Of a stretch of 6,992 nt of DNA, positions 1-6,992 are shown in pieces. This DNA comes from Geminicoccaceae bacterium (lineage in GTDB: Bacteria; Pseudomonadota; Alphaproteobacteria; Geminicoccales; Geminicoccaceae). Location of the stretch: assembly GCA_030824835.1 (NCBI GenBank), contig JAPJRA010000039.1:6910-13901 (forward strand), read 5' to 3'. The position numbers were made by a program, and so were the translations under genes. The first letter of the stretch is position 1, and the number at the start of each line of letters is the position of its first letter. A model generated the notes under the pieces. The model saw only the letters and a program-made list of their open reading frames with translations, was not told the DNA's origin and searched no databases.

Positions 1-1
1 G

Positions 2-538
2 GTCAACCGTCTGTCCGGCCTACGCGGTGACGGGCGTGAGCTGTGGCGCCGGATCCACGCCAAGCCCGGCACCGAGCGGGAGCTTCGGGTGGTCTGCCGA
101 CCGTTGCGGGACGCCGATCTGGTCGAGCCCGGGCTGATCGAGCAGCTGCGTGGTGCCGATCTCGTCGTCACGACCTTCGGCTATCGCAGCCGGACGCTGC
201 CGATCATCGACAGCGCCGGCCGCGAGCTGCACTGCCGCGCTGATTCGACCGGTGCCTCCGTCGATCACGAGGGACGGCTCTGGCTCGAGAACGGCGACAC
301 CCTGCCCAACCTGTTCGGCATCGGGCTGGGTACCGGCTATCGGCCGACCGGCCGGATGGGCGGCGAGCCCAATCTGCGCCTGCAACAGAACTCGCTGTGG
401 CTCTACCAGAACGACGTCGGCGAGGTCGTCTACCGGGCGGCACGACGGGCGGCGGCCCAGAATCGCCCGGCCGCCACCGGCACGGCCCGGTCGATTCTGC
501 TGGGAGGTGCACGCGCCGACGAGACGGTGTTGGCCTGA
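2..538 (+). CDS. Probable FAD/NAD(P)-dependent oxidoreductase, C-terminal part (5' end outside window)
   Basis: The reading frame is open from the left edge to TGA at 536-538, giving 178 visible residues; the true start lies outside the window. A stretch with hydrophobic beta-strand character, ADLVVTTFGYRS, is followed by LPIIDSAGREL. Later comes DTLPNLFGIGLGTGYRP, which resembles the C-terminal 'PNLFGIGLG' segment of flavoprotein oxidoreductases, where a glycine-rich strand contacts the flavin. The tail is rich in Ala and Arg. This C-terminal pattern is the only basis for the call; the N-terminal GxGxxG dinucleotide-binding motif that would settle it is not in the window. The substrate cannot be read. 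The next gene starts 71 bp downstream on the same strand, so co-transcription is possible but unproven. The assignment to a Rossmann-type flavoprotein is an inference of moderate strength. Confidence 0.6.
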   Translation, partial: VNRLSGLRGDGRELWRRIHAKPGTERELRVVCRPLRDADLVEPGLIEQLRGADLVVTTFGYRSRTLPIIDSAGRELHCRADSTGASVDHEGRLWLENGDTLPNLFGIGLGTGYRPTGRMGGEPNLRLQQNSLWLYQNDVGEVVYRAARRAAAQNRPAATGTARSILLGGARADETVLA

Positions 539-609
539 CGAGCCGCCTTGCCGCGTCGGGCCGGGCGTGAGGGGATTGCGGCCTCGTCGCCGTGTGACAT
601 CTTGGAGCC

Positions 610-963
610 GTGTTGGCTGGCCCTGTCGAGCGTCTACGCGCCATCTGCCTGGTGCTGCCGGAAGCTACCGAGCAGCTGACCTGGGGCGACCCGACGTTTC
701 GCGTCCGCGGCCGGATCTTTGCCATGCCGAAGCGCGGTGACGGCCGGCTGTCCTTCTGGTGCAAGGCACCCCTCGGCAGCCAGCAGATCCTGGTCGGTGC
801 CGATCCCGACCGGTTCTTCGTTCCGCCTTATGTCGGCCATCGGGGTTGGGTCGGGATGCGGCTCGAGCCCGCGCCCGACTGGGACGAGGTGGCCGACCTG
901 GTCCGGCGCAGCTATGGCCTGACCGCACCCAGGCGGCTGGCGAGCCTAGTCGTCCGTCCATGA
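610..963 (+). CDS. MmcQ/YjbR family protein
   Basis: A complete small protein of 117 residues, matching the usual length of about 115-120 for the MmcQ/YjbR (formerly DUF419) family. Family hallmarks are visible in order: the N-terminal helix ending in LPEATEQLTWGDPTFRVRGRIFA (residues 16-38), a central strand region with LSFWCKAP, and the C-terminal signature YVGHRGWVGMRLEP followed by a helix and LTAPRRLA. The fold is known as a CyaY-like, possibly DNA-binding domain, but the cellular role is not established. A stop at 595-597 limits the start to GTG 610 or TTG 613. GGAG at 604-607 is only 2 nt from GTG but 5 nt from TTG, so TTG 613 may be the real start. The stop overlaps the start of the next gene (ATGA at 960-963), implying translational coupling with the transporter. 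Confidence 0.88.
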   Translation: MLAGPVERLRAICLVLPEATEQLTWGDPTFRVRGRIFAMPKRGDGRLSFWCKAPLGSQQILVGADPDRFFVPPYVGHRGWVGMRLEPAPDWDEVADLVRRSYGLTAPRRLASLVVRP

Positions 964-1850
964 GGGAGCAGCGGCGGCGGCTGGTCGGCATCGCCCTGAT
1001 GCTGGGGGCCGTGGCCTGCTTTGCCTGCCTTGACGCCTCGGCCAAGTGGATCAACCGGAGCACCGACCCGCTGCAGACGGCGGCGGTCCGCTATATCGGC
1101 AGCTTTCTGCTGGTCGGCCTCTTCTTCAACCCGGTGAGCCGGAGCTGCCTGCTGCGCACCCGGAATCTGCGGCTGCAATGCGGCCGCGCCTTGTGCTTGG
1201 TGGCGGCGACCATCTGCTCGTTCTTCGCGCTCAAATATCTGCGCCTGACCGAGGCGACGTCGATCACGTTCTCCTCGCCGCTGATCGTGGCGCTGCTGGC
1301 CGGTCCCATCCTGGGCGAGCGAATCGGCAGTCGGCGGCTGGCTGCCGTTCTCACCGGGTTTGCTGGCGTGCTCGTCATCACCCGGCCCGGCCTGGGTGGC
1401 GTGCACGCAGCGGCGCTGCTGGCCCTGGGGGCGGCCTGCGCCAACGCGCTCTACTCGATGGCCACCCGCCTGGTCGCGGCCAACGATCCGTCCGAGACCA
1501 CCCTGTTCTACACCGGGCTGGTCGGCTCGGTGGTCTTCCTGCCGGTGCTGCCCTTCGTGTGGGTGTGGCCGGCCACGTCATCCACCTGGCTGCTGCTGGC
1601 CGGCCTCGGCCTGTTTGGCGCGCTGGGCCACTGGCTGCTGATCCTGGCGCATCGCCATGCTCCGGCCTCGGTTCTGGCTCCCTTCTTCTACGTCCAATTG
1701 TTGTGGGCCACGCTGCTGGGCTTCCTGGTTTTCGGCGAAAGCCCCGACCGCTGGACCCTGCTCGGCGGCGCCGTCGTGATGGCATCCGGCCTCTATCTGG
1801 TTTTCCATGAGCGCGCCAAGCGGGCCGCACCAGCGGTCCGAGGCCAGTGA
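960..1850 (+). CDS. EamA/DMT-superfamily membrane transporter
   Basis: A 296-residue integral inner-membrane protein, the normal size for the drug/metabolite transporter superfamily with two EamA repeats (roughly residues 10-135 and 145-282) and about ten hydrophobic helices. Each repeat ends in the family pattern of a small-residue-rich helix, a Gly-Glu turn and a final helix: LIVALLAGPILGERIGSRRL in the first, and LLGFLVFGESPDRWTLLGG in the second. The C-terminus (HERAKRAAPAVRGQ) is basic and probably cytoplasmic. ATG at 960 was chosen because it overlaps the stop of the YjbR gene (ATGA) and leads straight into the basic MREQRRRL and first helix; longer in-frame starts would overlap YjbR extensively. 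There is no clear Shine-Dalgarno, which fits re-initiation after YjbR. The substrate (amino acid, nucleotide or drug export are all seen in the family) cannot be told. Confidence 0.92.
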   Translation: MREQRRRLVGIALMLGAVACFACLDASAKWINRSTDPLQTAAVRYIGSFLLVGLFFNPVSRSCLLRTRNLRLQCGRALCLVAATICSFFALKYLRLTEATSITFSSPLIVALLAGPILGERIGSRRLAAVLTGFAGVLVITRPGLGGVHAAALLALGAACANALYSMATRLVAANDPSETTLFYTGLVGSVVFLPVLPFVWVWPATSSTWLLLAGLGLFGALGHWLLILAHRHAPASVLAPFFYVQLLWATLLGFLVFGESPDRWTLLGGAVVMASGLYLVFHERAKRAAPAVRGQ

Positions 1851-2093
1851 GGAGCCCGCACACCGCCGGCCCTGTGCATGCCTGCAGCGGCCCCATCGCG
1901 AATTGTGGCTGGTCTGCCGACACTAAGCCGCTATTTTGATTGCCGATTTTCGTGCGTCGTGCCGCCTTGGTGACTGGGTGGCGGGCTGTGCTGCACCGGA
2001 GGTTGCGTCGGGGCGCAGGCGGGCGTCGTCACGTCACTGCATTTGATCGAGCCTCGGCCGACGCCATGTCCAATCCGGCTGCGGGAGGATGCG
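1851..2093. other. Non-coding gap with probable promoter of the cfa-type gene
   Basis: A 243-bp gap between the transporter stop and the methyltransferase start. The part around 1925-1952 is distinctly richer in A and T than its surroundings, as often seen near promoters, but I cannot identify a convincing -35/-10 pair. The region ends in a clear ribosome binding site. No small gene with a good start context is visible on either strand. Confidence 0.35.
2083..2089 (+). promoter_or_regulatory. Shine-Dalgarno that sets the cfa start
   Basis: GGGAGGA sits 4 nt before ATG 2094. It favours this ATG over the upstream in-frame TTG at 2043, which has no comparable site. Confidence 0.8.
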
Positions 2094-3350
2094 ATGCTGT
2101 TGGCAAATCGGCTCGAACGGCTGCTGCGCTTCGGCACCTTGACGGTCATCGACGCCGGCGGAACCTATCGCACGTTCGGCGACGGCCTGGAGCCGGCGGT
2201 CACGATCAGGCTGGCCGACCGACACCTGCCACTGGCCCTTCTGGCCGACGCCGAGCTGGCGTTGCCGGAAGCCTACATGGACGGCCGCCTGACGATCGAG
2301 CGCGGCAGCCTCTACGCGCTGCTCGACCTGATGATCCGCAATCTCCGCCATCGCGGGCCGGAAGCGGGCTTCGGCCTGCGCGCGCATCTGCGCTCGCTCG
2401 TGCGCAGCATGCGCCAGCGCAACCCGATCGCCCGGGCGCAGGCCAATGTCGCCCATCACTATGACCTATCCGACGAGCTCTACCGGCTGTTCCTCGACAC
2501 CGAGCGGGCCTACAGCTGCGCCTTCTTCGAGACCGGCCGCGAGGATCTGGAGACCGCCCAGCGGGCGAAGGAGCGGCGGATCGCGGCCAAGCTGCTGCTG
2601 CGCCCCGGCATGCGGGTACTCGACATCGGCTCCGGCTGGGGCGCGCTCACCCGCCACCTCTGTGAGTTCGCCGGCCGGCAGATCGATCTCACCGGCATCA
2701 CGCTGTCGCGGGAGCAGCACGCTTATGCCGTCCGCCGTGCCGAGGAGGCCGGCCTGGCGGAGCGCCTCACCTACCAGCTCGTCGACTACCGGCAGGTCCA
2801 GGGACGCTTCGACCGCATCGTCTCGGTCGGCATGTTCGAGCATGTCGGCGCGCCGCACTATGACGAGTATTTCCGCCGCCTGCGCGAGCTGCTGACCGAT
2901 GACGGCATCGCCCTGGTCCACTCGATCGGCCGCGCCCACGGGCCTTACGACACCACGCCGTTCATCAAGAAGTACATCTTCCCCGGCGGCTATATTCCGG
3001 CCCTGTCCGAGGTGCTGCCGGCGATCGAGCGTGCCCGGCTGTGGGTGACGGACCTGGAGGTCCTGCGCCTGCACTATGCCAGGACGCTGCGCTGCTGGCG
3101 GGAACGGCTGGCCGCGCATCGGGCCGCCGTGGAGGCGCTCTACGATGCGCGCTTCTACCGTATGTGGGAGTTCTACTTGGCGGCGTCGGAGCTGTTCTTC
3201 TCGCACGAGGACGGCATGGTGTTCCAGATCCAGCTCTCCGCCGACCGCAATGCCGTGCCGCTCACCCGCGACTACCTGCTGCCGCAACCGCCGGCGGCCA
3301 ACCGCAACTTGGCGGCAGAGGCGCCGCGCGAGCTGGACCGCGCATCCTAG
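2094..3350 (+). CDS. cfa: Cyclopropane-fatty-acyl-phospholipid synthase family methyltransferase
   Basis: A 418-residue protein. It would transfer a methylene from S-adenosylmethionine to the double bond of unsaturated acyl chains of membrane phospholipids, at the cytoplasmic membrane face. Residues 1 to about 115 form the family's N-terminal domain; the SAM methyltransferase domain follows. Visible motifs are the SAM-binding loop VLDIGSGWG (175-183), GITLSREQ (201-208), DYRQVQGRFDRIVSVGMFEHVG (231-252) and KKYIFPGGYIPALSE (292-306). By motif alignment from memory with E. coli Cfa, the active-site residues are kept: Cys142 (AYSCAFF), Glu249 (MFEHVG), His276 (LVHSIG) and Tyr328 (RLHYARTL). The loop has Ser180 where E. 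coli has Cys. The protein is a little longer than E. coli Cfa (about 382). The gene appears to be monocistronic and convergent with the next ORF. Related SAM enzymes that methylate fatty acids differently cannot be excluded. Confidence 0.93.
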   Translation: MLLANRLERLLRFGTLTVIDAGGTYRTFGDGLEPAVTIRLADRHLPLALLADAELALPEAYMDGRLTIERGSLYALLDLMIRNLRHRGPEAGFGLRAHLRSLVRSMRQRNPIARAQANVAHHYDLSDELYRLFLDTERAYSCAFFETGREDLETAQRAKERRIAAKLLLRPGMRVLDIGSGWGALTRHLCEFAGRQIDLTGITLSREQHAYAVRRAEEAGLAERLTYQLVDYRQVQGRFDRIVSVGMFEHVGAPHYDEYFRRLRELLTDDGIALVHSIGRAHGPYDTTPFIKKYIFPGGYIPALSEVLPAIERARLWVTDLEVLRLHYARTLRCWRERLAAHRAAVEALYDARFYRMWEFYLAASELFFSHEDGMVFQIQLSADRNAVPLTRDYLLPQPPAANRNLAAEAPRELDRAS

Positions 3351-3360
3351 CCGGCCCGGC

Positions 3361-3552
3361 TCAAGCCATCGGCCCGTGCCAGCGGCCGAGCTCGGCCAGC
3401 AGCAGCCGGGCGGTCTCGGCGTCGCGGCAGGCCTGCCGGTAACGCCCGGCGCTCTCGGCGTCTGCCGACCGGTCGACAGCACCCGGTTCCGGCCGGCGCT
3501 CACGCATCGTGCGTGCTGCTAGGGTCCTGCTGGCAAACCGGTCGGTATCCAT
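3361..3552 (-). CDS. Small protein of unknown function (63 aa)
   Basis: An ATG-initiated minus-strand ORF beginning MDTDRFASRTLAARTMRERR and ending ELGRWHGPMA. GGGAG lies 7 nt before the ATG, a strong ribosome binding site, which is the main argument that it is real. The protein is charged and Arg-rich with no signal peptide or membrane helix; residues about 30-56 (SAGRYRQACRDAETARLLLA and onward) would form an amphipathic helix. It stops 10 bp from the convergent cfa stop. It lies 98 nt downstream of the dehydrogenase gene of the polyol operon on the same strand, with a perfect hairpin in between, so it could be a weakly expressed tail of that operon or an independent gene. I do not recognise the family. 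A chance ORF in GC-rich DNA remains possible. Confidence 0.45.
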   Translation of the reverse strand: MDTDRFASRTLAARTMRERRPEPGAVDRSADAESAGRYRQACRDAETARLLLAELGRWHGPMA

Positions 3553-3599
3553 CACCCATCTCCCGAGGTTGCGCAGGCAATGTGCCACCTCGGGCGCCG

Positions 3600-3629
3600 C
3601 CCCGCTGTGGCGGTTGACACACAGCGGGG
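3600..3629 (-). terminator. Perfect 10-bp inverted repeat after the polyol operon (possible terminator)
   Basis: CCCCGCTGTG (3600-3609) pairs perfectly with CACAGCGGGG (3620-3629) across a 10-nt loop. It starts about 20 nt past the stop of the dehydrogenase gene, in the direction of that operon's transcription, and before the 63-aa ORF. No T-rich tract follows on the minus strand, so it is not a canonical intrinsic terminator. It may mark the mRNA 3' end, act as an attenuator before the small ORF, or be a protein-binding palindrome. Confidence 0.5.
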
Positions 3630-3650
3630 GCCAAACAGCGAAAATGGGTG

Positions 3651-4688
<1,038 letters not shown>

Positions 4689-4700
4689 TGTCGGCCTCCC

Positions 4701-4904
4701 TCAGCCGTACCGAACGATAAGGTAGCCCAGACCCACCGAGATCACGGTCGCCACCTCGAGCGGCAAGTATGCCTCGACGAAGCGCATCCAGAACAGGTGC
4801 AAGGCGATCAGGACGACCGCGCTGACGAAGAAGCGGTCGAACATGTTGGTGGGGAAGGGCAGAAAACTGGTGCGCGGCGCCTTGGCGGCCTTGGCTTCGG
4901 TCAT
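4701..4904 (-). CDS. Small two-helix membrane protein of the ABC-transporter operon
   Basis: A 67-residue protein. A short polar N-terminus (MTEAKAAKAPRTSFLPFP) precedes two hydrophobic segments, roughly residues 22-44 (FDRFFVSAVVLIALHLFWMR) and 49-65 (EVATVISVGLGYLIVRYG), so an inner-membrane hairpin is likely. From memory, the pattern DRxF...HLxW...LPLxxAxxxS...VxRxG resembles the C-terminal half of DUF2160 small membrane proteins, which also sit in rhizobial glycerol ABC-transporter operons; this is a remembered resemblance and was not searched. It starts 7 nt after the upstream permease stop, and its AGGAG overlaps the end of that permease gene, 10 nt from the ATG. Twelve nt separate it from the dehydrogenase. 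Embedding in the operon makes it a credible accessory subunit of the importer, but its role is unknown. Confidence 0.8.
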   Translation of the reverse strand: MTEAKAAKAPRTSFLPFPTNMFDRFFVSAVVLIALHLFWMRFVEAYLPLEVATVISVGLGYLIVRYG

Positions 4905-4911
4905 GACGACG

Positions 4912-5754
4912 TCACTCCTTCAGCGCGCCGAAGGTCAGGCCGGCCACGATGTGTCGCTGCGCGAAGCCCAGGAACACCAGCGCCGGCAGCAGGGTCAGCG
5001 TCGCGGTGGCGGCGAGCTCACCCCAGTTGGTGCCGGTGACCGTGACATATTCGGCGAGGCCCGTGGTGATGGTGCGCGCATGGACGCTCGTCAGCGTGGC
5101 CGCGAACAGATACTCGTTCCAGGCGAACACCCAGCACAGGATCGCCGTGACGGCGAGCCCGGGCTTGGCCAGAGGGATGATCACCTTGGTCAGGATCTGG
5201 AAGGTGCTGCAGCCGTCCAGCATCGCCGCCTCGTCGAGCTCCTTGGGGATGCCGTCGATCATCCCCTTGAGCAGCCAGATCGCGAACGGCAGGTTGAACA
5301 CGCAATAGAGCAGGATCAGGCCGAGCTTGGTGTCGTAGAGCTTCCAGTCGCCGATCACGAACACCTGCGTGAACAGCAGGAACAGCGGCAGCAGGAAGAC
5401 CGCGGCCGGCGCCATCCGGTTGGTGATGGTCCAGAAGAAGATGCTGTCCTGGCCGCCGAGCTTGAAGCGCGACAGGGCGAAGGTCGCGAGCAGGGCCAGG
5501 ACCGTCACCAGCAGCGCGTTCGAGGTGGCGACGATCAGCGAGTTGACCATGTAGCCGCGAAAGGCCGGGTTGCCGATGACGTTGAGGTAGTTGTCCCAGT
5601 GGAACGACTTGATCAGCAGGGACGGCCGGCCGAACATCTCGACCCGGTTGCGCCCGGAGACCAGGATCATCCAGTAGATCGGGAACAGCGTGATCAGGGT
5701 CAGCGCCGTCCACATGATCACGGGCAGGATGGCCCGACGTGCTGTGCTGCTCAT
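4912..5754 (-). CDS. Carbohydrate/polyol ABC transporter permease, MalG type
   Basis: A 280-residue inner-membrane permease, typical size for the second permease of CUT1 sugar importers. About six membrane helices are visible, starting with residues 8-32. The cytoplasmic EAA loop that docks the ATPase is clear: [20 protein letters not shown] continuing IIPLAKPG (172-198, with Glu175-Ala-Ala and the conserved Gly181). The C-terminal stretch [20 protein letters not shown] and the ending [13 protein letters not shown] match polyol/sugar permeases of alphaproteobacteria as I know them. ATG 5754 was chosen because it overlaps the stop of the upstream permease (ATGA) and has GAGG 4 nt before it; the frame stays open further upstream only as a shadow of the other permease. 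It forms the transmembrane pore with the MalF-type partner. Confidence 0.95.
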   Translation of the reverse strand: MSSTARRAILPVIMWTALTLITLFPIYWMILVSGRNRVEMFGRPSLLIKSFHWDNYLNVIGNPAFRGYMVNSLIVATSNALLVTVLALLATFALSRFKLGGQDSIFFWTITNRMAPAAVFLLPLFLLFTQVFVIGDWKLYDTKLGLILLYCVFNLPFAIWLLKGMIDGIPKELDEAAMLDGCSTFQILTKVIIPLAKPGLAVTAILCWVFAWNEYLFAATLTSVHARTITTGLAEYVTVTGTNWGELAATATLTLLPALVFLGFAQRHIVAGLTFGALKE

Positions 5755-6635
5755 GCGTCCTCGCCCTTGGGCTGGCGGCGCGAGACCATGGCGACATAGA
5801 GCAGCCAGCAGATGACGATGGTCAGATAGAGCGTCAGCAGCGACATCGCGGCGCCATAGCCGTAGTCGGTCTTGGGGAACACGACGCGCCAGATCAGCAG
5901 GCCGATATACCGCGTCGAGGCGCCGGGCCCGCCGCCGGTCAGCATCCAGACCTCGTCGACGATGCGCAGCGCGTCCATCAGGCGGATGAAGACGGTGGTG
6001 AGGATCACCGGCCGCAGCAGCGGCAGGGTGATGTGCCAGAAGATCTGCCAGCGGTTGGCGCCGTCGATCTGCGCCTGCTCGAACGGCTCCTTTGGCAGCG
6101 CCGACAGGCCGGCCAGCAGGGTCAGCGTGATCAGAGGCGTCCAGTGCCAGACGTCCATCAGCATGATGGTGAGGAACGCCTGGTCCGGGTAGGTGCCGAT
6201 CCGGTATTCGATCCCGAACCACCGCTCGAGGTAATAGGGGACCGGCCCCAGGCCGGGGACCGTGAGCAGTCGCCAGGTGGCGCCCACCGCGATCGGTGCC
6301 ACCATCAGGGGCAGGGTGTGGATGGTCCGGAACAGCCCTTTGAGCGGGAACTCCCGCATCATCAGCTGGGCCAGCAGGTAGCCCACGACCAGCTCGCTGA
6401 CGACGACGAAGAAGGCGAACTGAACCGTCAGCCACAGCGAGGTCAGGAACTGCGGGTCGAAGACCAGCCGGCGGTAATTCTCGAGGCCGGCGAAGCGCAG
6501 CGTAGGGTCGGCGGCGAAGGCGTTCCAGTCGAAGAAGCTGATCACCAGCACGTAGATGAACGGAAACACGCCCATCACGAACAGAACGATCATGGTCGGC
6601 AGGAGCAGCAGCCAGCCTGTCGCGGTGGAGCGCAT
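5751..6635 (-). CDS. Carbohydrate/polyol ABC transporter permease, MalF type
   Basis: A 294-residue inner-membrane permease with about six helices (first at roughly 7-34, last at 264-284). The EAA-type ATPase contact loop is [20 protein letters not shown] then LPLLRP (184-209), with Gly192 conserved. [20 protein letters not shown] (231-250) is the usual periplasmic-side pattern of this family. It is short compared with E. coli MalF because it lacks the large periplasmic insertion, which is normal for CUT1 permeases. The start ATG has only a weak GGAA upstream, and a strong hairpin lies in the 63-bp gap after the binding-protein gene. Its stop overlaps the start of the MalG-type gene, so the two are translationally coupled and should form a heterodimer. 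Confidence 0.95.
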   Translation of the reverse strand: MRSTATGWLLLLPTMIVLFVMGVFPFIYVLVISFFDWNAFAADPTLRFAGLENYRRLVFDPQFLTSLWLTVQFAFFVVVSELVVGYLLAQLMMREFPLKGLFRTIHTLPLMVAPIAVGATWRLLTVPGLGPVPYYLERWFGIEYRIGTYPDQAFLTIMLMDVWHWTPLITLTLLAGLSALPKEPFEQAQIDGANRWQIFWHITLPLLRPVILTTVFIRLMDALRIVDEVWMLTGGGPGASTRYIGLLIWRVVFPKTDYGYGAAMSLLTLYLTIVICWLLYVAMVSRRQPKGEDA

Positions 6636-6660
6636 GGGATTCCGTGCAGCGAGGGGGAAG

Positions 6661-6686
6661 GGCGCCCGGCAAAGTCGCCGGGCGCC
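6661..6686 (-). promoter_or_regulatory. Intergenic hairpin between binding-protein and permease genes
   Basis: GGCGCCCGGC (6661-6670) and GCCGGGCGCC (6677-6686) form a perfect 10-bp, all-GC stem with a 6-nt loop, 12 nt after the binding-protein stop. No T-run follows on the minus strand, so complete termination is unlikely. Such stem-loops after binding-protein genes are known (for example malE-malF) to protect the upstream mRNA and keep the permeases at a lower level; that role here is inferred. Confidence 0.65.
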
Positions 6687-6698
6687 TCCGATGTCGGG

Positions 6699-6992
6699 CT
6701 AGTTCTTCAGGTAGCCGAGCTGGGTCAGCTCCGCGTCCGCCGCGGCGGCACCCTTGTCCAGCGCCTCATCCGGCGTGATCTGACCGGTGATCGCCTCGTA
6801 GATGTAGGGTGCCACGGCCTCACGCAGCTGCGCATGGAACGGGAAGGGCGGGGCGCCGGCGAACAGCGGGCCCTTCTCCTCCATCAGCGTGTAGTAGCCG
6901 TCGACCTTGGCGTCCTGCGCCTTGACCGCCGGGTCGTCGAAGGTGGCGGTCTGCACGATGCGCGCACCCTTGACCGCCCAGTCTGCCTGCAC
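6699..6992 (-). CDS. Periplasmic solute-binding protein of the ABC importer, C-terminal part (5' end outside window)
   Basis: The last 98 codons (97 visible residues plus TAG) of a protein that continues beyond the right edge; the leading GTG is probably an internal Val codon rather than a start. The end of the protein, [42 protein letters not shown], has the standard C-terminal layout of family 1 extracellular solute-binding proteins: a helix, the '[18 protein letters not shown]' helix, then a short tail. The signal peptide and lobe I are not in the window. It would capture the polyol or sugar in the periplasm and deliver it to the two permeases encoded next. As the first visible gene of the operon it is separated from the permeases by a hairpin, which fits the higher expression usual for binding proteins. 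Confidence 0.85.
   Translation of the reverse strand: MQADWAVKGARIVQTATFDDPAVKAQDAKVDGYYTLMEEKGPLFAGAPPFPFHAQLREAVAPYIYEAITGQITPDEALDKGAAAADAELTQLGYLKN

Noticed and set aside
759..1850. Longer form of the EamA transporter starting at ATG 759
   Set aside because: The first 67 residues would be an out-of-frame translation of the YjbR gene; the ATGA overlap at 960 gives a normal-length family member.
1931..2149. 72-codon minus-strand ORF in the gap before cfa
   Set aside because: It overlaps the ribosome binding site and start of cfa, is rich in Ser, Arg and Pro, and has no convincing ribosome binding site of its own.
3349..3361. Short inverted repeat AGCCG-GCC-CGGCT right at the cfa stop as a terminator
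   Set aside because: The stem has only 5 bp with a 3-nt loop and no T-run; it is expected by chance in DNA of this GC content.
2466..3503. Minus-strand ORF of 345 codons opposite the cfa gene
   Set aside because: It is antisense to a well-conserved methyltransferase and has no recognisable motif or start context.
4843..5799. Plus-strand ORF of 318 codons rich in Gln, Arg, Asp and His opposite the MalG-type permease
   Set aside because: Antisense shadow of a membrane-protein gene. The low-complexity Q/R/E/D composition mirrors hydrophobic codons on the other strand.
4912..6672. A 586-codon minus-strand reading frame covering both permeases
   Set aside because: Only the part from ATG 5754 is permease sequence. 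The upstream part is the MalF-type gene read in the wrong frame, giving an Arg/Pro/Ala/His-rich shadow.

Overview
The window is GC-rich (by eye well above 60 %) and densely coded. It reads like chromosomal DNA of an alphaproteobacterium, perhaps of the Rhodospirillales or Rhizobiales type. That placement rests on base composition, short intergenic gaps, ATGA start/stop overlaps and the look of the polyol-transport operon; no marker gene fixes the taxon.

Left part, plus strand (1-3350): the C-terminal part of a probable FAD/NAD(P)-type oxidoreductase runs in from the left edge and ends at 538. It is followed by a MmcQ/YjbR-family protein (610-963), which overlaps by 4 bp (ATGA) an EamA/DMT-type membrane transporter (960-1850). 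After a 243-bp non-coding gap comes a complete cyclopropane-fatty-acid synthase-type methyltransferase (2094-3350) with a good ribosome binding site and the family's key residues.

Middle (3351-3650): this convergent region holds a short minus-strand ORF (3361-3552, 63 codons) with a convincing Shine-Dalgarno sequence. It also holds a perfect 10-bp inverted repeat (3600-3629) just after the end of the large minus-strand operon.

Right part, minus strand (6992 to 3651): a carbohydrate/polyol ABC-importer operon. In transcription order it contains the C-terminus of a periplasmic solute-binding protein (cut by the right edge), a strong intergenic hairpin, two MalF/MalG-type permeases overlapping by ATGA, a 67-aa two-helix membrane protein, and a zinc-dependent medium-chain dehydrogenase of the sorbitol/xylitol dehydrogenase type. 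The simplest reading is that a polyol is captured in the periplasm, imported by the permease pair and oxidised to a keto-sugar by the dehydrogenase. No ATP-binding subunit lies in the window; it must be upstream of the binding protein or elsewhere.

I see no mobile element, CRISPR array, rRNA or tRNA. Most of the window is ordinary metabolism and transport. The points that stand out are the small membrane protein in the transporter operon, the two perfect hairpins, and the unassigned 63-aa ORF. I do not see convincing evidence of a wholly new system.
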